Origin: Fuscovulum sp.
GTDB taxonomy: Bacteria > Pseudomonadota > Alphaproteobacteria > Rhodobacterales > Rhodobacteraceae
DNA length: 64,000 nt
Direction: 5' to 3'
Assembly: GCA_035192965.1 (NCBI GenBank)
Contig: CP136571.1
Location: forward strand, 3,180,501-3,244,500
The position numbers were made by a program, and so were the translations under genes. The notes beneath the pieces are model-generated. The model did no database searches. It saw only the letters and a list, made by a program, of their open reading frames with translations, and had not been told where the DNA came from. The number at the start of each line of letters is the position of its first letter. Within the stretch, counting starts at the first letter, position 1. This document shows positions 35,367 through 43,794 of this stretch, piece after piece.

Positions 35367-36755
35367 TCATTCAGCCGGGGTTTTGGACGCGCCACCTACG
35401 CCGAAGAATTCCGGATAGGCCTCGACCGGAACCTTCACCTTGTCGAGACCCAGCAATTCGGCCTCTTTCGGGACGCGCAGCATCCCCAGTTTCTTCAGGA
35501 TCAGAGACACGACATAGCCGGGAACGAAGCCCAACACCGCCATGACCAACGCCCCGATCACCTGCCCATACAATGTGATCGTCGGCGCGCCTTCGCTTGT
35601 CAGCGCGGGATAGCCGCTGGCAAAGATCCCAACAGCAATCACCCCCCACATCCCGACCACGCCATGCAGTGCCACCGCACCCACCGCATCGTCGATCTGC
35701 ATCTTTTCCACGTATCTCGCCACCAAAGGCATGATCGCACCACCGATGGCAGCGATCACAAAGGCCATCGGCGGCCAGTAGAGATCCAGCCCGCCTGCGA
35801 CGGAAATGATCCCGCCCAGCGCGCCCGACATCATCCAGAACGGATCATGCGTCAAAACCCAGGCGGCAATGGACCCTCCGGCAAACCCCATCAGGATGTT
35901 GAAAGTCATCGCCGAAAGCGTAACCGGCGTGCCGTAGATGGAATGAAACACTCCCTGCCCCCAGGACCACGGCTCACCCGGGAAGATCACGCATCCCATC
36001 AGAAAGCCCCAGAACCCTGCGATGATCAGCATCAACCCCACCAACGCCGCCGGCATCGAATGTCCGGCAATCGCATTGGCCGATCCGTCCGGGTTGAACT
36101 TGCCCACGCGCGCGCCAAGGTTGATCAGCACGCCCAACGTGAAAAAGCCCGCGATGGCATGCACAACGCCCGATGCGCCAAAATCGTGATAGCCAAGCGA
36201 GGTGACCAGCCAGCCATCCGCATGCCATCCCCAGGCTGCACCGAGGATCCAGACAAAGCTGCCCAGCACGATGGCAAGAATGGTAAAGCCGACGATCTGG
36301 ATGCGCTCGATCAGCGAGCCTGACATGATCGACGCGGTCGTCGCAGCGAACATGGCAAAGGCCCCGAAGAACACGCCCGTTGCGCTGTCGGCCACGTTTG
36401 GCCCCATCACCGAACCTGCCGGATTTGCCGCCCCGATGGCATATTCCAACCCCGACGTTCCAACCGGTCCGGGAGCCATGGTAAAGCCAGTGGGAAAGGC
36501 CCAATAGATGAACCAGCCCGCATAGTAGAAGGTCGGGATGATGAAAGCGAAGGCGAGGATGTTCTTGATCCCCGACGCCAGCGCGTTCTTGGCCCGCGAC
36601 GCCCCAATCTCATAGGACAGAAAGCCCGCATGGATCAGAACCATAAGCGGGATGGTCAGATAGTAGAATGTCTCGGCGGTCGTCCGGTTCGTCCCCGCCA
36701 AGCTTTCTTTCAAGGTCGCTACTTCTGCCGCTAGGGCGGCGATCTGTTCTTCCAT
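35367..36755 (-). CDS. amtB: Ammonium transporter (Amt family)
   Basis: A 462-residue inner-membrane ammonium channel; members also accept methylammonium. The twin-histidine pore residues are in GYHDFGASGVVHAIAGF and VGAVALHGVVGMWGV, and the family motif around DGSANAIAGHSMPAALVG is present, with about 11 helices. The protein starts with about 25 mainly charged or Ala/Leu residues (MEEQIAALAAEVATLKESL) that should form a short coiled coil or amphipathic helix before the first span, in place of a signal peptide. Its place next to tmm suggests recovery of ammonium made from methylamines. No glnK is adjacent, unlike the usual glnK-amtB pair. Confidence 0.95.
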   Translation of the reverse strand: MEEQIAALAAEVATLKESLAGTNRTTAETFYYLTIPLMVLIHAGFLSYEIGASRAKNALASGIKNILAFAFIIPTFYYAGWFIYWAFPTGFTMAPGPVGTSGLEYAIGAANPAGSVMGPNVADSATGVFFGAFAMFAATTASIMSGSLIERIQIVGFTILAIVLGSFVWILGAAWGWHADGWLVTSLGYHDFGASGVVHAIAGFFTLGVLINLGARVGKFNPDGSANAIAGHSMPAALVGLMLIIAGFWGFLMGCVIFPGEPWSWGQGVFHSIYGTPVTLSAMTFNILMGFAGGSIAAWVLTHDPFWMMSGALGGIISVAGGLDLYWPPMAFVIAAIGGAIMPLVARYVEKMQIDDAVGAVALHGVVGMWGVIAVGIFASGYPALTSEGAPTITLYGQVIGALVMAVLGFVPGYVVSLILKKLGMLRVPKEAELLGLDKVKVPVEAYPEFFGVGGASKTPAE

Positions 36756-36863
36756 GATTGTTTCCCCTGTTGGCGCTGCCGCTCTGTTACGTGCAGGGCA
36801 GCTTGCGCCACAAAGTAAACCACAAGGGTCTGGCCATCCGGACGCGGACTCTTACTCAGGGGC

Positions 36864-36875
36864 AAATTTGTTTCC
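36864..36875 (-). promoter_or_regulatory. Candidate copy of the methylated-amine cluster element (amtB)
   Basis: On the minus strand this reads GGAAACAAATTT, about 109 nt upstream of the amtB start. It is identical to the 12-mer at 35071-35082 upstream of the APC permease gene. The region between tmm and amtB otherwise holds no gene. Confidence 0.45.
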
Positions 36876-36975
36876 GCTGACTCCAATTGTCGCCTACGGA
36901 TTGGCCTGCGAGCGCCCCGATCAACAGTCTCTTGCACAAAAACCGATCACGTTCTTTATCGACGCCGAAATCAAA

Positions 36976-37005
36976 AAAGGCCCCGGCTGGGCTGCCGGGG
37001 CCTTT
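36976..37005 (-). terminator. Rho-independent terminator of tmm
   Basis: A 12-bp perfect stem (AAAGGCCCCGGC at 36976-36987 with GCCGGGGCCTTT at 36994-37005) has a 6-nt loop. On the minus strand it is followed by TTTTTTGATTT. It lies 21 nt after the tmm stop. Confidence 0.93.
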
Positions 37006-37026
37006 GCGTCAGCGCAGTTTGGCGCG

Positions 37027-38382
37027 TCAGTTCCGCAGATAGCTTTCCATCGAATCTTCCAGCGCATCCTTCCAGGGCGTGTGATGCACCGGTGCCATTG
37101 TTCCGGTGATCACCGACTTATAGGCATTGTTGCGGAAGCCCATGATGTCCTTCTTCTTGTGCTCTTTCCACTCGAAGAAGGCCTCGCAGGCACCATCCAC
37201 GTCAAAGGATGGATAGTCCGTCTCCGCGATCAACTCCTTCACATAGTCGCCCTGATAATGGATGGCGTCATGGGCATCCTGACCGGCATCTTCACCTGCC
37301 ACCCGATCTTCGACATCCTTCAAAAGCACGGCCTTGTCCGTGGGAATCTCGATCCGCCCCATGACCGCGTCGCGCACCCACCAGGCCTGCGCGTCAAACA
37401 TGTTGAAGGTGAACCACTGGTCTTGCATGCCCAGGAAGAACAGCTTCGGATTGTTCACCCAAACCACCCCTTTATAGAGGTCAGCCGTCGCCAGCCGGTT
37501 CTTGGTCTTCAGCCGCAGGTCATCGGGCAGGAAGGGGAAGTGATGCTTGTACCCGGTGCACAGGATGATGGCATCCACCTTCTTCGACGTGCCATCCGTG
37601 AAATAAGCCGTGTCCTCATCCACATGATCCAGCTTCGGCACTTCTTTCCAGTTGTCCGGCCAGTTGAACCCCATCGGCGCATTGCGATAGGCGACCGTGA
37701 TCGACTTCGCCCCGTATTTCCAGCATTGCGACCCGATGTCCTCGGCAGAATAGGATGATCCAAGGATCAGGATATCTTTGCCGCTGAACTCGCGCGCGTC
37801 GCGGAAATCATGGGCATGCAGCAGACGCCCGTTGAATTTGTCAAAGCCCGGATATTCCGGCACGTTCGGCACCGAGAAATGGCCCGAGGCGACAATGACA
37901 TTGTCGAACTCTTCCTCGTAGACATGGTCCGCCTTCATGTCATGCACCGTCACGGTGAACATGCCCGTATCCGCGTTATAGCGCACGAAACGCACCGGCG
38001 TCGAAAAGCGGATCCAGTCCCGGACGCCGGCCTTGTTCACCCGGCCTTCGATATAGTCGAACAACACCGCCCGCGGTGGATAGCTGGCGATCTGCTTGCC
38101 GAAATGCTCTTCAAAGGAATAGTCGGCGAATTCCAACCCTTCCTTCGGCCCGTTCGACCAAAGGTAGCGATACATGGAACAGTGAACCGGCTCGCCATGC
38201 TCATCCAGCCCGGTCCGCCACGTATAGTTCCACAGACCACCCCAATTCGACTGCTTTTCAAAGCAGACCACTTCCGGGATCTCGGCACCCTTGGCTTTGG
38301 CCGACTGGAACGCCCTCAGCTGGGCCAGTCCAGACGGTCCGGCACCAATGACTGCAACACGCTTTTTCAATCTACCCTCCAT
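37027..38382 (-). CDS. tmm: Trimethylamine monooxygenase (Tmm)
   Basis: An NADPH-dependent flavin monooxygenase that oxidises TMA to TMAO. The 451-residue protein has an N-terminal FAD-binding [17 protein letters not shown], the family fingerprint [17 protein letters not shown] (FxGxxxHxxxF type), a second Rossmann motif [18 protein letters not shown] for NADPH, and [17 protein letters not shown]. The [16 protein letters not shown] region resembles known bacterial Tmm proteins rather than eukaryotic FMOs. The assignment is backed by tdm and dmm genes in the same cluster. Start at 38382 ([11 protein letters not shown]) or at 38388 is equally acceptable. It has its own strong terminator. Confidence 0.94.
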   Translation of the reverse strand: MEGRLKKRVAVIGAGPSGLAQLRAFQSAKAKGAEIPEVVCFEKQSNWGGLWNYTWRTGLDEHGEPVHCSMYRYLWSNGPKEGLEFADYSFEEHFGKQIASYPPRAVLFDYIEGRVNKAGVRDWIRFSTPVRFVRYNADTGMFTVTVHDMKADHVYEEEFDNVIVASGHFSVPNVPEYPGFDKFNGRLLHAHDFRDAREFSGKDILILGSSYSAEDIGSQCWKYGAKSITVAYRNAPMGFNWPDNWKEVPKLDHVDEDTAYFTDGTSKKVDAIILCTGYKHHFPFLPDDLRLKTKNRLATADLYKGVVWVNNPKLFFLGMQDQWFTFNMFDAQAWWVRDAVMGRIEIPTDKAVLLKDVEDRVAGEDAGQDAHDAIHYQGDYVKELIAETDYPSFDVDGACEAFFEWKEHKKKDIMGFRNNAYKSVITGTMAPVHHTPWKDALEDSMESYLRN

Positions 38383-38770
38383 GTGCATTCTTCTTCGTTG
38401 TGCTGGTCCAAAGGCTAAACGCGGCAAGCAATGCGCGTCAAATTATTTTCCTTGCATGAAATTGTTTACCTGAGCTTCAGCTTAACGAACCCCGGCACCA
38501 CCACCCGCACAAATAGCCCCGGAACAAGGCGCCCTTAGGGGTGCAAGGCATCCCGATGCCGCCGCCTCAACACGAAACAAACGCCCCCCAAAGACAGGAT
38601 TTCCCGCCCAGAAAGCCAAATCGCCGGATTTCTGCCGTGCTGTGGCCATCATTTGCCCGAAGACAAGCCGTTACGTGATGTTGGTGAAGTGTGTCCCGTG
38701 CGGAAGTCCGGCCGTGCGTCTTGCGTTGTGTGCCAGTACAGGCGGACGCCCTCAGGCAGCTGGTTTCAGC
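38383..38770. other. 388-bp divergent intergenic region between tmm and the REC/GGDEF-like gene
   Basis: No gene is seen. The tmm-proximal AT-rich part holds AAATTATTTTCC (38440-38451) and AAATTGTTTACC (38459-38470), two similar 12-mers whose starts are 19 nt apart. On the minus strand they read GGAAAATAATTT and GGTAAACAATTT, resembling the element upstream of amtB. The other half probably holds the promoter and leader of the response regulator gene. Confidence 0.5.
38440..38470 (-). promoter_or_regulatory. Candidate double copy of the methylated-amine cluster element (tmm)
   Basis: Two GGAAACAAATTT-like 12-mers in direct repeat with a 19-nt period lie about 58-88 nt upstream of the tmm start. 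A period close to two helical turns is typical of the paired half-sites bound by AraC-family proteins, and a GlxA-type AraC regulator is encoded in the cluster. Confidence 0.45.
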
Positions 38771-39877
38771 ATGAAAATTCTTGCCGTCGACGACGACGAT
38801 ACAATCCTTGATCTGCTGGCAGAGGCGCTTGCCCTGTCTGGGCATGAACGTATGGCCCGCGCCCGTTCGGCGCATGAAGCCTTGGGTGTGATCGCCGCAA
38901 CGACCACACCTTTCGATTGCCTGCTTCTGGATATCCAGATGCCCGGCATGGACGGGATCGCTTTGTGCCGTGAAATCCGCAGCCTGTCGGGTTACACGCA
39001 TACCCCGATCCTGATGCTCACCGCGATGTCACAGCGCGAATACATCGAACGCGCCTTCATGGCGGGGGCCACGGATTACGTGACCAAACCCTTTGACCTG
39101 CTGGAACTCAGCGCGCGGATCGGCATGGCTTACCGCCTTGTCGAAGAACGCAACCGGGTCGAGGATGGCCTGACCACGATTGAACGGCTCAAACGCGAAT
39201 TGCGCACGCTTCCCGCCCTGTCCCTGACCGATCCGCTTGACCTGGGTCAGGTTCCGCGCACCATCGCCTATCTGTCCTTCGAAAACTACATCCTGTCGCT
39301 GACCCGCGCCAAGCTGTTCACGTCGAATGTGATGGCGGTCAAGATTGTCGATATTGAACGCATCCACGCTGAAAACCGCCCGGCCGAATTCATGGCCCAC
39401 CTGCGCCTTGTCGCGCAGGCGCTGGCCGAGGCGACCGAAGGCGAAGGCAGCATCCTGTCTTACCGTGGCAATGGCACCTTTCTCTGTGTCAGCCACAACC
39501 GCAGCCGCCTGACGCCCGAAGACATCCAGATTCACATCAATGACTCGATTCTTGTCGGTCAGGGTGTGTCGGTCATGGTCGGCGATCGCACTTCGCTGGG
39601 CGCTCTCACGCGCTTCGGCTCCTTGCAATCCATCAACAAGGCCGCCGCCGCGGTGGAACGCAAATTGGAAACCGTGGGAAAGACGCCTGCCCTGCCCCGT
39701 TCCCTGCCGCAACGTTCGCTTGCGCGCTATCGCGGCGAGCAAGAGCGGTCAGCTTATGAAGGCTTGCTGCGTCAGGTGTTGAGCGAAGACCTCGCGCGCC
39801 TGCGGGGCGAACTCAATGCAGGCGGGGGTCGAGGTTCATCACAGCGACCTGAACCCTCACACCGTCAAGTTCCATGA
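38771..39877 (+). CDS. Response regulator with degenerate GGDEF-like output domain
   Basis: A 368-residue protein. The REC domain (residues 1-125) has the acidic pocket VDDDD, the phosphoacceptor Asp in LLLDIQMPGMDG and Lys in YVTKPFD. The C-terminal part (about 170-325) has the outline of a GGDEF domain, but where RxGGDEF is expected it reads SYRGNGTFLCV, so the catalytic signature is absent and it cannot be expected to make c-di-GMP. It may bind a partner or nucleotide instead. ATG at 38771 starts MKILAVDDDDT, the normal REC start. The last 65 bases overlap the convergent luxI-type gene. Confidence 0.85.
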   Translation: MKILAVDDDDTILDLLAEALALSGHERMARARSAHEALGVIAATTTPFDCLLLDIQMPGMDGIALCREIRSLSGYTHTPILMLTAMSQREYIERAFMAGATDYVTKPFDLLELSARIGMAYRLVEERNRVEDGLTTIERLKRELRTLPALSLTDPLDLGQVPRTIAYLSFENYILSLTRAKLFTSNVMAVKIVDIERIHAENRPAEFMAHLRLVAQALAEATEGEGSILSYRGNGTFLCVSHNRSRLTPEDIQIHINDSILVGQGVSVMVGDRTSLGALTRFGSLQSINKAAAAVERKLETVGKTPALPRSLPQRSLARYRGEQERSAYEGLLRQVLSEDLARLRGELNAGGGRGSSQRPEPSHRQVP

Positions 39878-40400
39878 TCGGACCTGCGGGGTCCGCCCGC
39901 AGGCCCAGACGACCGATCCAGCGCGGCCAAACGGCCGGACCGAACGCGATGATCTTTTGGGCACCCAACGACCGTGCGGTGCGAATCATCTCGTACATCA
40001 GATCGCCCTGAACCTTCTTCCGAAGCTTTGCGGGCACCGCATTCGACACGAAGATGCGCGAGGCTTCCCAGATCTTCGGATCAACCGGTGCCTCGAAATC
40101 CATCAGATCAGATGGGATCGAATCCAGCATGCCCCGCTGGGCATCGCGAATCATGTAGGTGTACATCCCCACCCGCGCCGTGGTCGGCGTCAGGCGCACG
40201 CCCGCCAGAACCTCGCCCTTTTCATGCACGGCGATCCAACGGCTGGCTGGGGTATCGTACTGGTCAAACTCCATGCCCTCGGCTTCGGGCAAACGCCAGT
40301 TGTTCCTGACAATAAAGGATTTGCGCCTTGCACGCAGCAAATTGACGAAAAGGTCGCCGTGCTGATGCATGTTCTGGAAAGATAGCGTCGTCGTCAGCAT
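39813..40400 (-). CDS. Acyl-homoserine-lactone synthase (LuxI family)
   Basis: A 195-residue autoinducer synthase that makes N-acyl-homoserine lactones from SAM and acyl-ACP, releasing methylthioadenosine. LuxI-type conserved positions are seen in LRARRKSFIVRNNWRLPEAEGMEFDQYDTPASRWIAV (Arg, Phe, Trp, Asp-Gln-Tyr-Asp) and in WEASRIFV, equivalent to the Glu-x-x-Arg pair. The ATG at 40400 has AGGACAGG just upstream; the frame stays open to 40547, but the extension is not typical. No LuxR-type AHL receptor adjoins it, which is unusual. Its 3' end overlaps the convergent regulator gene. Confidence 0.88.
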   Translation of the reverse strand: MLTTTLSFQNMHQHGDLFVNLLRARRKSFIVRNNWRLPEAEGMEFDQYDTPASRWIAVHEKGEVLAGVRLTPTTARVGMYTYMIRDAQRGMLDSIPSDLMDFEAPVDPKIWEASRIFVSNAVPAKLRKKVQGDLMYEMIRTARSLGAQKIIAFGPAVWPRWIGRLGLRADPAGPIMELDGVRVQVAVMNLDPRLH

Positions 40401-40975
40401 TGCCTGTCCTGGTCTCATGGCCTCGTCGTCGCCGGTCAAACGAGGGGTTGCACCCCCTTCGGGCCCTTCGGTCACAGGCATTTCTGCGAACCTTGCATCC
40501 CGACGATGCGGAGGAAGACTGACCATGGCGCTCTCAAGTATAAACAATCATTAACAAACTACAGTCACGCCCTTCCGGAAAATCCAACCCATTTCAGCCG
40601 AAATCGGGGAATCTGGCAAAACTGTGGCAATTCCGCAAACCGAAAAAATCCTTAGCTTACAACATATTGTGGTCGCAAGCTCAGGCACACCATGTCGGAC
40701 AGCCTTTACATTTGGCAACATGAATCACCACGCCCTCTGACTGCACTGTTCACATTCGGTAAACAATCTTCCTACGCGCGAAAGATCAAGGGTGAATTCA
40801 TCTTTTACGCGAATTCCGGCACAGTTCCGCAGGATCGCCATAAATCACCGCAAGAGCACCATAAAATGGTCCAACTGCACGTCCATTCGGATGGTTGTAC
40901 CGCGCTGTCCGGGCCCTTCTGCCCGACTGCCCCGCAAGGGTAAGGCAGGCGCGGCCAGGATCCGGGGGTTTGGCA
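40401..40975. other. 575-bp region between the luxI-type gene and the hypothetical gene
   Basis: No convincing gene; an 83-codon plus-strand frame from 40692 shows no conserved features. The part near luxI contains a short hairpin GGGGT/ACCCC (40444-40448 with 40452-40456). The central part (about 40540-40880) is clearly AT-richer than its surroundings and has an imperfect palindrome ACAACATATTGT at 40659-40670. Promoters for the two divergent genes probably lie here. Confidence 0.5.
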
Positions 40976-41359
40976 ATGCCGCGCTACTTTCAGTCGTTCA
41001 AGGTCTATGGCGAAGTTGCCGATCTCTTGCTGCTTGAACGCCCCGAGCGGCGGTTGTTGATCGACATTTCGCTGGAACCCGCCCTGCATGAACCGGGCCG
41101 CAACCCCTATCCGCATCGCACGACCTTCTGCCTCACAGACCCCGGCCTGATGGAACGCTTCCTGTCCGAGTTCGCCATTGGCGATGCCATTGACGCCGAA
41201 GGCACTTTTGCGCAAACGGACTATGTCCCTCATCGCACGACCTGCATCGACACAACCTTCCTGTTGCTGGATTTCCGCCGCTTGGCTGACCCCGAACAGC
41301 TCATCCCGGCTCCGGCCGAATTCGCCAAGGACGCCCTGCGTCGGATGCGCCTGCATTGA
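40976..41359 (+). CDS. Hypothetical protein upstream of a histidine kinase gene
   Basis: A 127-residue soluble-looking protein with no family I recognise. The middle, RTTFCLTDPGLMERFLSEFAIGDAIDAEGTFAQTDYVPHRTTCIDTTFLLLDFRRL, has alternating strands with a GDAIDAEG turn reminiscent of an OB-fold, but this is only an impression. No signal peptide or membrane span is visible. Its stop overlaps a possible TTG start of the kinase gene, so it is probably co-transcribed with the kinase and Hpt genes and may belong to the same signalling pathway. Confidence 0.65.
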   Translation: MPRYFQSFKVYGEVADLLLLERPERRLLIDISLEPALHEPGRNPYPHRTTFCLTDPGLMERFLSEFAIGDAIDAEGTFAQTDYVPHRTTCIDTTFLLLDFRRLADPEQLIPAPAEFAKDALRRMRLH

Positions 41360-41379
41360 ACAAGAGGCTCGACCAGAGC

Positions 41380-42804
41380 ATGACATCGGCCCCCTATACC
41401 GCAGCCCCGGCGACGCCGCGCAATCAACGCCTTTCGGCGGCGATGCGCGTGCGCCGGTATCTGCGTTCGGCGTTGCGGATGGAAACAAGCGCGACCCGGC
41501 TTGAGAAGCAGGTCAGAGACTACGTCAATGGCAGCCTCGAGCTGTTCTGGAAACGCCAGACGATCTACGCCGCCGCCGCCCTGCTCTGCGGGTTCTATTA
41601 CAACCTTCAGGTCGCCGTGCTGTGCTACCTGTTCATCCAGTTCACCGAATTCTGCGACACGTGGCTGTCCTTGCGCATCGTGAAATGGCAAGGCGGCAGC
41701 CTGCGCGAGGCGCGGCGTTATCGCGATCTTCTTCTGCTATCAGCCGTGCAAAGCACCACGGCCATCGTGCTCTGGGCCGCCATCGTGGCCTATATGGAGG
41801 GGATTTCCTCTCACTTCATGCCGCTGTTCTTCCTGTTCGCAGCCGGTCTGTTTGCCGCCGTGAACAATCACCAGATCCCGCAAATCCTGTTGCTGCGTCT
41901 CGTCATGTACGCGGCCGTCTTTCTTTACATCCCGATTGCCGACCTGCTTCAGGTGATGCCGCCGATCCAAAGCTTTCTGTGGCTGCAACTCTTCACTGTC
42001 GTCTTCGTGCTGTTCTTCGTGATCGAATGTTCGATCATCTTCTTGCGCCTCTATCGCCGCGGCCTCGACCAGCTTGACGAACTGCGCCTTGAACGCGACC
42101 GCGTGCAGGCCGCCTATGAGGTGAAGTCGCAATTCGTATCCGTCGTCAGCCATGAACTGCGCACACCTCTTACTTCGATCAACGGTGCGCTTGGCCTGCT
42201 CCGCACCGGCGCCTATGACAATGACCCGGCCAAGGCCCGCAACATCCTTGAGATCGCGCACAAAAACAGCATCCGCCTGTCTGCCCTGATCAACGACCTG
42301 CTGGATCTGCAAAAGATCGAATCCGGTCAAATGAGCTATAACTTCGATGAAATCGATCTGGCCTCGATCGTCGAGGAATGCATCGGCTCCATGGAAACCT
42401 TTGCGCAGACCTATGGCATCACCTTCGATTTCACGCCGCCCGAAGAAATGGTCATCGTCCACGCTGACCGCGATCGTCTGCATCAGGTGCTGGACAATCT
42501 GATGTCCAACGCCGTCAAGTTCTCTCGCCGCGGCGAAACCGTGATCCTGCGCATCCTGACCAAAGCCGACCGTATTCTGGTTGAGGTCGAAGATCATGGC
42601 GTCGGCATCCCGCCGGACTCCCGCGAAAAGGTATTTGGCCGGTTCACCCAGGTTGATTCCTCGGATCGGCGCAGCCATGGCGGCACGGGCCTCGGCCTGA
42701 ACATCGCGCAGGAAATCATGGCCGCTCATGGTGGCACCGTAACCTACACAAGCAAACTCGGCGAAGGCAGCACCTTCGTGATAGATTTTCCGATGAAGGA
42801 CTGA
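41380..42804 (+). CDS. Membrane-bound sensor histidine kinase
   Basis: A 474-residue kinase. About six hydrophobic helices in residues 55-220 form an integral membrane sensor without a large periplasmic domain. A coiled linker leads to the dimerisation domain with the phosphoacceptor His in VVSHELRTPLTSINGALGLL. The ATPase domain shows NLMSNAVKFSRRG, DHGVGIPPDSREKVFGRF and GGTGLGLNIAQEIM. There is no receiver domain, so phosphate probably moves to the response regulators nearby, perhaps through the Hpt protein encoded 6 nt downstream. An in-frame TTG at 41356 overlapping the previous stop is an alternative start. Confidence 0.9.
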   Translation: MTSAPYTAAPATPRNQRLSAAMRVRRYLRSALRMETSATRLEKQVRDYVNGSLELFWKRQTIYAAAALLCGFYYNLQVAVLCYLFIQFTEFCDTWLSLRIVKWQGGSLREARRYRDLLLLSAVQSTTAIVLWAAIVAYMEGISSHFMPLFFLFAAGLFAAVNNHQIPQILLLRLVMYAAVFLYIPIADLLQVMPPIQSFLWLQLFTVVFVLFFVIECSIIFLRLYRRGLDQLDELRLERDRVQAAYEVKSQFVSVVSHELRTPLTSINGALGLLRTGAYDNDPAKARNILEIAHKNSIRLSALINDLLDLQKIESGQMSYNFDEIDLASIVEECIGSMETFAQTYGITFDFTPPEEMVIVHADRDRLHQVLDNLMSNAVKFSRRGETVILRILTKADRILVEVEDHGVGIPPDSREKVFGRFTQVDSSDRRSHGGTGLGLNIAQEIMAAHGGTVTYTSKLGEGSTFVIDFPMKD

Positions 42805-42810
42805 CCGAAA

Positions 42811-43170
42811 ATGACGTTTCATGCCGACGTTCCGCAACATGCTGATATGGCCGCCCGTCTGGCGCCGATCCGTGCCCATTTCATTGGAACGCTGCCGCCG
42901 CGTCGCGATCGCCTGTCGGTGTTCCTCGGTCTGGCCCATCCGAACGCTGCACCGCCTGCCATGTTGCGGCAATTGCAGGAAGACGCGCACAAAATCCGCG
43001 GCGTGGCCCCGACACTGGGCTTCGAACGGCTGGGGCGCGCTGCCGCTGTGGCGGATGAACTTCTCGATCCGTGGCACGACTCGGACGCAGCCCATCCCGT
43101 GACCGATCAGATCATCGCAGGACTCGCTGCACTGCTGGAAGAGATTGAAACGACGATGATCCCGGTCTGA
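42811..43170 (+). CDS. Histidine phosphotransfer (Hpt) domain protein
   Basis: A 119-residue, mostly helical protein with the Hpt signature EDAHKIRGVAPTLGFERLGRAA, where the His of AHKIRG is the expected phosphoacceptor (the usual motif is HxLKG). Stand-alone Hpt proteins shuttle phosphate between receivers in multistep phosphorelays. It starts 6 nt after the kinase stop, so it is co-expressed with the kinase. The convergent response regulator gene begins its 3' end 8 nt away. Confidence 0.82.
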   Translation: MTFHADVPQHADMAARLAPIRAHFIGTLPPRRDRLSVFLGLAHPNAAPPAMLRQLQEDAHKIRGVAPTLGFERLGRAAAVADELLDPWHDSDAAHPVTDQIIAGLAALLEEIETTMIPV

Positions 43171-43178
43171 TCCGGCGT

Positions 43179-43571
43179 CTACGCGCCTGCCGATCGCTGG
43201 GCCCAGATGCGTCGGATATCGGCAGGCAGCGCGACGGGATCAAAGGGTTTGGTGATGCGCCCAAGCACGCCCATCTCCGCAAACTCGGCCTCCACCATGT
43301 CCATCGCCTTGGCCGTCATGAAGATGGCCGGGGTGCGCGCGAATTCCGGCTGCTCTCGCAGCGCCTTAAGCGTCTGCATGCCATTCATCTCGGGCATCAT
43401 GTAATCCAGCAAGAACAGATCCGGTGCAAATGCAGCCGCATCGCTTATGGCCTGCGCGCCGGATGAACACTGCATCACCTCAAACCCGCCGAGATCGGCA
43501 AGCGCAAGGCGGGCAATCATCAAGATATCCTCATCGTCTTCGACGTGCAGGATGCGGTTCAATCCAGTCAT
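43179..43571 (-). CDS. Single-domain response regulator
   Basis: A 130-residue stand-alone receiver. It has the acidic pair HVEDDED, the phosphoacceptor Asp in LFLLDYMMPEMNG, the Thr in FMTAKA and Lys in RITKPFDP. There is no output domain, so it acts as a phosphate sink, relay or protein-interaction switch. ATG at 43571 (MTGLNRILHVEDDED) is chosen. It is convergent with the Hpt gene, and the two are probably partners. Confidence 0.9.
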   Translation of the reverse strand: MTGLNRILHVEDDEDILMIARLALADLGGFEVMQCSSGAQAISDAAAFAPDLFLLDYMMPEMNGMQTLKALREQPEFARTPAIFMTAKAMDMVEAEFAEMGVLGRITKPFDPVALPADIRRIWAQRSAGA

Positions 43572-43794
43572 CGGCACCCCCCGCAGCGCCAGGCATCCGG
43601 CTATCCCCAACCGTCGCCTATGTCAGAGGGTGACGATGGACTGACGCCGCGTCAATCACCCCATTCATAAATGTCTCCGGTTTCAGGGAACGGATTGTTT
43701 CTTTATTGATTTCAATCCACCCCGACGCTCGAAAATCGCGAAATACCGATGCTGCCCGCATCGCATGGCCAAGGGCGATCTTCCATTCCTGCCG

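Noticed and set aside
40692-40943. An 83-codon plus-strand open frame upstream of the hypothetical gene
   Set aside because: AT-rich promoter-like DNA, no ribosome-binding site, composition unlike the local genes and no recognisable pattern.
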